This document shows positions 58,661-64,000 of a stretch of 64,000 bases of DNA, in pieces. Both the position numbers and the translations under genes were made by a program. This DNA comes from Formosa sp. L2A11 (GTDB taxonomy: Bacteria; Bacteroidota; Bacteroidia; Flavobacteriales; Flavobacteriaceae): positions 1,426,001 to 1,490,000 of the forward strand of contig NZ_CP047028.1 in assembly GCF_009796865.1 (NCBI RefSeq). The letters are read 5' to 3'. The first letter of the stretch is position 1, and every line of letters starts with the position of its first letter. Below the pieces are notes generated by a model. It was not told the origin of the DNA and did no database searches. It saw only the letters and a program-made list of their open reading frames with translations.

Positions 58661-60070
58661 ATGATGAAAAGGATAAGAAATAAATATCGAGTTTTAAGTG
58701 TTTTACTTTTAGTTGTATTGATGTCTTGTGTTCAAGACGACGATTTTTCTGTACCATCGCATTTAAATGAAACCGAAAATAAAGCACTGAATATTATACT
58801 TGAAGGCCTAGAAAATGGAACGATTACAGAGATTTCTATAGCCGCTTTAAAAACGCAATTTATAGAAGGGGAAGTTGTGCAATTTGCATCTCATAGTGTG
58901 GTTAAGGGATATGTAACATCTACAGATAAAACAGGGAATTTTTATAAGGAGATTTATCTTCAAGATTCTCCAAGTAATCCAACAGCTGCGATTAATATCG
59001 TTTTAAATCAGGTAGATTCTTATAATCAGTTTAACTTAGGTAGAGAAGTGTATGTGTCTTTACAAGATTTATATTTAGGCGAAACAGCATCTGAAGTTTT
59101 GGCTATTGGTGGAGCAGAAGATGGTAGTCGCGTTGGATTATTAACCGAAAACCAGATTAAAACACACGTGTTTCGATCTTCAGAAACATTAGATATTGTA
59201 CCTCTAGAATTAAATTTTTCAGATATTAATGACAATTATATAGGCATGTATGTTTCCATAAATAATGTAGAGTTTCCAGATAATTTACAAGGGCAATCTT
59301 ATTTTAATGCCATAGACGATTTTGATACACAACGAAAAATGCAACGTTGTGAAGGCTTTAGCTACGAGGAATTTATTTTAGAAACAAGCTCGTTTTCTTC
59401 ATTTAAAAATGAAATTTTACCAACAGAGAATGGAACTATAAAAGGTATAATTTCTAAAAGTTATGGAGGCGATGATTTTGTATTAGTATTAAACGATACC
59501 AAAGATGTTGAATTCGCAGATTCGCGTTGTACACCATTAAATGCAGATGATTTTACAGTAATTTACGAAGAGACTTTTAATGATGCTGTAGATGATGAAA
59601 CTCTAGATACAGAAGGATGGATAAATTTCTCTGAACGTGGACAAGTACTTTGGACCGAACAAATTTATAGCAAAAATGGCTATGCAGAATTTGGCACTTT
59701 CGGAGCAAATGATACCTCTAACGTTGCTTGGTTAATTTCTCCAGGTGTAAATAAGGACGAATATGAGAACGTATTTCTTAATTATAAAATGGGACAACAT
59801 CATGTAATATCTGTAAAAAATACAATAGACGTTTTAGTGTCTACAGATTTTAATGGTGTAGATGTACTTAATGCTAATTGGACAAAAATAGATGCAAAAG
59901 TTTCTACAAAATACGATGAGTGGTATGCGTTTAAAGATTCTGGATTAGTAAATATATCTGAATACACAGGAACGCTTTATGTGGCATTTAAAGTTACAGG
60001 TTCAGGAACTAATGAAGCTTTAGATGGTTCTTACCAATTAGACGATTTTAGAATATTAACCGAGAAATAA
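58661..60070 (+). CDS. DUF5689/choice-of-anchor-J surface lipoprotein
   Basis: 469 residues with a lipoprotein signal (VVLMSC, Cys23). The N-terminal half matches DUF5689 (FIEGEVVQFASHSVVKGYVTS, IYLQDSPSNPTAAINIVLN), an OB-fold-like domain. The C-terminal half is of the choice-of-anchor-J type (EETFNDAVDDETLDTEGWINF; NVAWLISPGVNKDEYENVFL; DGSYQLDDFRIL). Such lipoproteins pair with TonB receptors and nuclease-family enzymes in Bacteroidota. Its stop codon is one base from the convergent stop of the second EEP gene, and no terminator lies between. Confidence 0.85.
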   Translation: MMKRIRNKYRVLSVLLLVVLMSCVQDDDFSVPSHLNETENKALNIILEGLENGTITEISIAALKTQFIEGEVVQFASHSVVKGYVTSTDKTGNFYKEIYLQDSPSNPTAAINIVLNQVDSYNQFNLGREVYVSLQDLYLGETASEVLAIGGAEDGSRVGLLTENQIKTHVFRSSETLDIVPLELNFSDINDNYIGMYVSINNVEFPDNLQGQSYFNAIDDFDTQRKMQRCEGFSYEEFILETSSFSSFKNEILPTENGTIKGIISKSYGGDDFVLVLNDTKDVEFADSRCTPLNADDFTVIYEETFNDAVDDETLDTEGWINFSERGQVLWTEQIYSKNGYAEFGTFGANDTSNVAWLISPGVNKDEYENVFLNYKMGQHHVISVKNTIDVLVSTDFNGVDVLNANWTKIDAKVSTKYDEWYAFKDSGLVNISEYTGTLYVAFKVTGSGTNEALDGSYQLDDFRILTEK

Positions 60071-60071
60071 A

Positions 60072-61010
60072 TTACACAACTTCTGGAACATCTCGCAATA
60101 ATAAATATACAGGGAAATGGTCGCTATAACCGCCTTTATATTTTTTACCAACATACGTTCTAAAGGGTTGTCCTTTATATTTCCCTTTGTATTGTTTTAA
60201 AAAATCGGCATCAAAAATATCGGCATTATCAAAATTATGAGTGCCCGGTTTGTGATCTAGAAAATTGTGAGTCAACATGAACTGATCGAATACATCCCAT
60301 TTAAATCTGTAATTAATACTACCACGATCGTAAGAGGTTAAACTTTCCATGGGATTAAAAAGCGAATTATTATTTACCATAGCTTGTACACTTTCGCTAG
60401 CAGAATTATCGTTAAAATCTCCCATAACAATAATCTTTACATTTGTATCTTTAGCTTTAAGTGCTTCAATAATTTCGGTTGCTTTTTTAGAAACCTCCAT
60501 ACGTTTTGGTTCGTTAGATTCTTCATTTTTAGAAGGCCAGTGATTTATTAAAAAATGCATAGGTTCACCATCAAAAACACCTGAAACACGTAAAATATCT
60601 CTGGTATAATCGGCGCTTCCATTAGCGTCTGTTAAAGTAATAGAATATGGTGCAGAATCTGTAACTGTAAATTGTGTTTTATCGTAAATAAAAGCCACAT
60701 CAATACCGCGTTCGTCAGGAGAATCGTAATGTACAAAGCCATAAGGAATCTCTTTTAAATGTTCAGAATCTAATAAATCCTGAATCACTTTAGCATTTTC
60801 AACCTCTGCAACACCTACAATTGCAGGATGTGTTTCTGTTTCTTTCTTGCCAATATTCGATATTGCAAACCCTAATTTATACAATTTATTTTCGTATCGT
60901 TTTAAGTTCCAGCGCTTATCAGATGTCGATAAGAAATCATTGTCGAATGTATCTGGATCGTTGGTGATGTCGAATAAATTTTCTAAATTAAAAAAGGCAA
61001 TAGTTTTCAT
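60072..61010 (-). CDS. Endonuclease/exonuclease/phosphatase-family enzyme, no signal peptide
   Basis: 312 residues, a paralogue of 54722-55774 with all the same motifs: FFNLENLFD, GVAEVEN, YDSPDERGIDVAF, NHWPSKNEE, GDFNDNSAS and SDHFPVYLL. Unlike the paralogue it begins directly with the catalytic domain (MKTIAFFNLENLFD) and so appears cytoplasmic. It could finish the breakdown of imported products, or it may have an independent DNA-repair-like role. It is convergent with the DUF5689 gene and divergent from hflX. Confidence 0.88.
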   Translation of the reverse strand: MKTIAFFNLENLFDITNDPDTFDNDFLSTSDKRWNLKRYENKLYKLGFAISNIGKKETETHPAIVGVAEVENAKVIQDLLDSEHLKEIPYGFVHYDSPDERGIDVAFIYDKTQFTVTDSAPYSITLTDANGSADYTRDILRVSGVFDGEPMHFLINHWPSKNEESNEPKRMEVSKKATEIIEALKAKDTNVKIIVMGDFNDNSASESVQAMVNNNSLFNPMESLTSYDRGSINYRFKWDVFDQFMLTHNFLDHKPGTHNFDNADIFDADFLKQYKGKYKGQPFRTYVGKKYKGGYSDHFPVYLLLRDVPEVV

Positions 61011-61099
61011 GTAATCGTGTAAATTTCTATGGCAATATAAGGCTTCAAAAAGTAAAAATGAATCTTAAAAATATAAAAATTAATCAGCCTACAATTGCG

Positions 61100-61107
61100 T
61101 AACTTTG
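61100..61107 (+). promoter_or_regulatory. -7 box TAACTTTG before hflX
   Basis: An exact TAnnTTTG match ending 16 bases before the hflX ATG. Confidence 0.45.
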
Positions 61108-61123
61108 TGTTTTAAATTAATTT

Positions 61124-62350
61124 ATGCTAGAAAAAAAGGATATAAACTTAGAACGGGCAGTATTAATAGGTGTCATCACTAAAGAACAAGACGAAGTGAA
61201 GTCTAAAGAATATTTAGACGAATTAGAGTTTTTAACCTTTACTGCAGGTGGAGAAGTGGTAAAGCGTTTTACCCAAAAAATGGAAGTGCCAAATCCTAAA
61301 ACCTTTATCGGGACAGGAAAAATGGCAGATGTTCAGCAATTTATTGAAGATAACGATATTGGGACAGCAATTTTTGATGATGAATTATCTTCTGCTCAAG
61401 AACGAAATATAAGTAAAATATTAAATTGTAAAGTTCTAGATAGAACGAATCTAATTCTAGATATTTTTGCACAACGCGCACAAACAAGTTATGCAAGAAC
61501 ACAAGTAGAATTAGCACAATGCGAATATTTATTACCACGTTTAAGAGGAATGTGGACGCACCTTGAACGCCAAAAAGGGGGGATTGGAATGCGTGGACCT
61601 GGGGAAACCGAGATCGAAACAGATAGACGTATTGTAAGAGAACGTATTGCATTATTAAAAGCCAAAATTAAAACCATAGACAAGCAAATGTCTGTACAGC
61701 GTGGTAATCGCGGATCGATGGTGCGTGTGGCTTTAGTAGGGTATACAAATGTTGGGAAATCGACATTAATGAATGTTATTAGTAAGAGTGATGTGTTTGC
61801 AGAAAATAAATTGTTTGCAACTTTAGATACCACAGTACGTAAAGTCGTAATTCATAATTTACCGTTTTTATTAAGTGATACTGTTGGGTTTATTAGAAAG
61901 TTACCTACACAGTTGGTCGACTCGTTTAAGAGTACTTTAGATGAAGTTCGCGAAGCAGATTTGTTATTACATGTTGTAGATATTTCGCATCCTAATTTTG
62001 AAGATCATATTGCTTCTGTAGAAAAGATTTTAGGAGAAATTCAAGGCGCAGATAAGCCTACAATAATGGTTTTTAATAAAATTGATGCTTATAAAGCAGA
62101 ACCTTTTGATGAAACCGATTTACAAGAAGTTAGAAATTCTACACACTATTCTATAGATGAATGGAAACGCACTTGGATGAATAAATTAGGTGAAAATGCA
62201 TTGTTTATTTCAGCTTTAAATAAAGAAAACTTAGAAGATTTTAAAAAACGGGTTTATGATGAAGTGAGAGAAATTCACGTGACACGTTTTCCTTATAATA
62301 AATTTTTATATCCAGATTATGAGGATCTGGATTTAAGTGAAGAAGAATAA
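61124..62350 (+). CDS. hflX: Ribosome-splitting GTPase HflX
   Basis: 408 residues. HflX binds the 50S subunit and rescues stalled ribosomes. The N-terminal domain contains TFIGTGKMADV and DDELSSAQERNI, with the family signature RGMWTHLERQKGGIGMRGPG then GETEIETDRR. G-domain motifs are GYTNVGKST (G1), DTVGF (G3) and FNKID (G4). A short C-terminal tail follows, as usual. It stands alone with a strong terminator. Confidence 0.96.
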   Translation: MLEKKDINLERAVLIGVITKEQDEVKSKEYLDELEFLTFTAGGEVVKRFTQKMEVPNPKTFIGTGKMADVQQFIEDNDIGTAIFDDELSSAQERNISKILNCKVLDRTNLILDIFAQRAQTSYARTQVELAQCEYLLPRLRGMWTHLERQKGGIGMRGPGETEIETDRRIVRERIALLKAKIKTIDKQMSVQRGNRGSMVRVALVGYTNVGKSTLMNVISKSDVFAENKLFATLDTTVRKVVIHNLPFLLSDTVGFIRKLPTQLVDSFKSTLDEVREADLLLHVVDISHPNFEDHIASVEKILGEIQGADKPTIMVFNKIDAYKAEPFDETDLQEVRNSTHYSIDEWKRTWMNKLGENALFISALNKENLEDFKKRVYDEVREIHVTRFPYNKFLYPDYEDLDLSEEE

Positions 62351-62354
62351 AAAG

Positions 62355-62380
62355 AATGCGCTATTTAGCGCATTTTTTTT
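62355..62380 (+). terminator. Terminator after hflX
   Basis: A perfect 9-bp stem (AATGCGCTA and TAGCGCATT) with a two-base loop and a run of T. Confidence 0.92.
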
Positions 62381-62466
62381 ATGCCAATTTTTAAGCTCAT
62401 TTTATAATTTTTAAGCCCAATAAATAATTTTATTTAACTTGTCAGTAGAAAAGAATTAATAGTTAT

Positions 62467-64000
62467 ATGTCAAAACTAAATCAGAGGAACGTTAAAACGG
62501 AAGGTTCCAACGCATTCACAGGAATAGAATTAAAGGAAGCCGAAGATCATGCGGCAGGATTAACCGCTGTTAAAGTCGCTTTAGGCCATGTGTTTAAAGA
62601 AATGGGTGTCGTGAGGTCTTTTAAAACGTTATCTCATATGAATCAGATTGACGGGTTTGATTGTCCAGGTTGTGCTTGGCCAGATCCAGCTAAACGTTCT
62701 AAGTTAGGAGAATATTGCGAAAATGGAGCAAAAGCGTTATCTGAAGAAGCAACAAATAAAGAAGTTGATGCTAATTTTTTTAAAACGTATTCTATTGAAG
62801 AAATTTCGTCATGGACAGATTATAAAATAGGAAAAAGTGGTCGTCTTACGCAGCCTATGCTTTTAAAACCAGGATCTATCTATTACGAACCTATTAGCTG
62901 GGAAGATGCTTTTAAAGTTGTTGCAGAACATTTATATGAATTAGAATCTCCCAACGAAGCTATTTTTTATACTTCTGGACGATCAAGTAACGAAGCTGCT
63001 TTTTTATACGGCTTATTCGCTAGAGCTTTTGGAACTAATAATATGCCAGATTGTTCTAATATGTGTCACGAATCTAGTGGTGTCGGACTTTCTGAAACAT
63101 TAGGAATAGGAAAAGGCTCTGTGAAGTTAGAAGATTTTGATAAAGCAGAAGTCGTTATGGTTATAGGTCAGAATCCAGGAACGAACCATCCACGAATGTT
63201 ATCTGCTTTAGAGAAATGTAAAGCAAATGGCGGACATGTAGTGAGTGTAAATCCGTTAGCAGAAGCTGGTTTAGTCCGTTTTAAGAATCCGCAAGAAGTT
63301 TCAGGAATTATTGGTAACGGGCATAAATTAGCAGATTATCATTTACAAGTTAGAATTAATCAGGATGTAGCGTTATTAAAGTTAATTCAAATCCGATTAA
63401 CTAAACTAGACGCTATAGATCAAAGTGTTTTCGATCATCAATTTATAGAAAAATATACAGAAGGTTACGAGGCTGTACTTGCTGAATTAGAAACTCATTC
63501 TGAAGCTGAGTTATTAGATTTATGTGGTGTTGATAATAATGCTATAGATAGCGTTGTTAAATTACTCGCTAAGTCTGATAAAATTATTATTTGTTGGGCA
63601 ATGGGACTAACACAACATAAAAACGGTGTAGAAAACATAAAAGAATGTGTTAATCTACTATTGTTAAAAGGGAGTCTAGGAAAAGAAGGTGCAGGAACTT
63701 GTCCTGTACGTGGGCATAGTAATGTACAAGGAGATCGTACTGTTGGTATTATGCATTATATTTCTAAATCGTTAAACAATGCTATAAGAACAACTTTTGG
63801 TTTTAATCCGCCGGAAGTTATGGGGTATGATGTTGTTAAAGGCATTCAAGCCATGTATAATAAGGAAGCAAAGATTTTCCTTGCATTAGGAGGTAATTTT
63901 GTTTCTGCAGCATCAGACACTGAATATACGGCTCAAGCGATGCAAAATTGCGATTTAACTGTACAGATTAGTACAAAGCTAAATAGAAGTCATTGTATAA
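62467..64000 (+). CDS. FdhF/YdeP-family molybdopterin oxidoreductase (5' part)
   Basis: 511 codons from the ATG at 62467, open to the window edge; the full protein is usually about 760 residues. N-terminal Cys66 and Cys69 are in GFDCPGCAWPDP. The molybdopterin-binding body follows: FYTSGRSSNEAAFLYGLFAR, CSNMCHESSGVGLSETLG, VIGQNPGTNHPRMLSALEK, and VRGHSNVQGDRTVGI. It belongs to the formate-dehydrogenase-H-like YdeP/FdhF group, whose physiological substrate is not settled. Cofactor-synthesis genes are not in the window; an fdhD homologue would be expected nearby downstream. Confidence 0.92.
   Translation, partial: MSKLNQRNVKTEGSNAFTGIELKEAEDHAAGLTAVKVALGHVFKEMGVVRSFKTLSHMNQIDGFDCPGCAWPDPAKRSKLGEYCENGAKALSEEATNKEVDANFFKTYSIEEISSWTDYKIGKSGRLTQPMLLKPGSIYYEPISWEDAFKVVAEHLYELESPNEAIFYTSGRSSNEAAFLYGLFARAFGTNNMPDCSNMCHESSGVGLSETLGIGKGSVKLEDFDKAEVVMVIGQNPGTNHPRMLSALEKCKANGGHVVSVNPLAEAGLVRFKNPQEVSGIIGNGHKLADYHLQVRINQDVALLKLIQIRLTKLDAIDQSVFDHQFIEKYTEGYEAVLAELETHSEAELLDLCGVDNNAIDSVVKLLAKSDKIIICWAMGLTQHKNGVENIKECVNLLLLKGSLGKEGAGTCPVRGHSNVQGDRTVGIMHYISKSLNNAIRTTFGFNPPEVMGYDVVKGIQAMYNKEAKIFLALGGNFVSAASDTEYTAQAMQNCDLTVQISTKLNRSHCI

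Overview
The window looks like chromosomal DNA of a marine-type Flavobacteriaceae (Bacteroidota). The evidence is low GC, a type IX secretion (T9SS) C-terminal sorting domain, several TonB-dependent receptors paired with surface lipoproteins, atpD-atpC separated from the rest of the ATP synthase genes, a TraR/DksA protein without its zinc cysteines next to ileS, and -7 boxes of the Bacteroidota TAnnTTTG type. I saw no tRNA, rRNA, CRISPR array, prophage or insertion sequence.

Left end (1-10 kb): the tail of a TonB receptor with two frameshifts is followed by a tandem duplication of one unit, a T9SS surface protein plus a divergent recX. The distal unit (4815-9965) is intact. In the proximal unit (615-4775) the surface-protein copy is nearly identical but has six 1-2 bp deletions and lacks one 762-bp in-frame segment, while its recX is a short, heavily decayed relic.

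10-18.5 kb: a small outer-membrane protein, a cupin-like oxygenase, and a TonB receptor divergent from a MocR-type regulator that has lost the PLP-binding lysine. Then come a sugar MFS transporter, an error-prone polymerase pair in the order umuC-umuD, and a 37-residue membrane microprotein.

18.5-31 kb: atpD-atpC; an operon of a half-length glycogen-synthase-like protein, a shrunken DUF4270-like protein and glmS; divergent panC-panD; a YbhN-type membrane protein with a suspicious N-terminus; an esterase-like protein and radA; and an M13 peptidase lipoprotein.

31-50 kb is mostly housekeeping: ileS, a DksA-like protein, lspA, an M3 peptidase, a rimB-like/rimK/desuccinylase/5-formyl-THF cyclo-ligase operon, uvrC with a patatin-BamA fusion, a DUF3108 protein, and an M23 peptidase with pgi.

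50-61 kb is an accessory nutrient-uptake region: two TonB receptor-lipoprotein pairs and two endonuclease/exonuclease/phosphatase-family enzymes, plausibly for scavenging extracellular nucleic acid or phosphodiesters. The window ends with hflX and the first 511 codons of an FdhF/YdeP-type molybdopterin oxidoreductase.

No clearly undescribed system can be proved from the sequence alone. The strongest leads are the PLP-lysine-less MocR/receptor pair with its operator-like repeats, the duplicated surface-protein/recX unit, and the TonB-lipoprotein-nuclease island.
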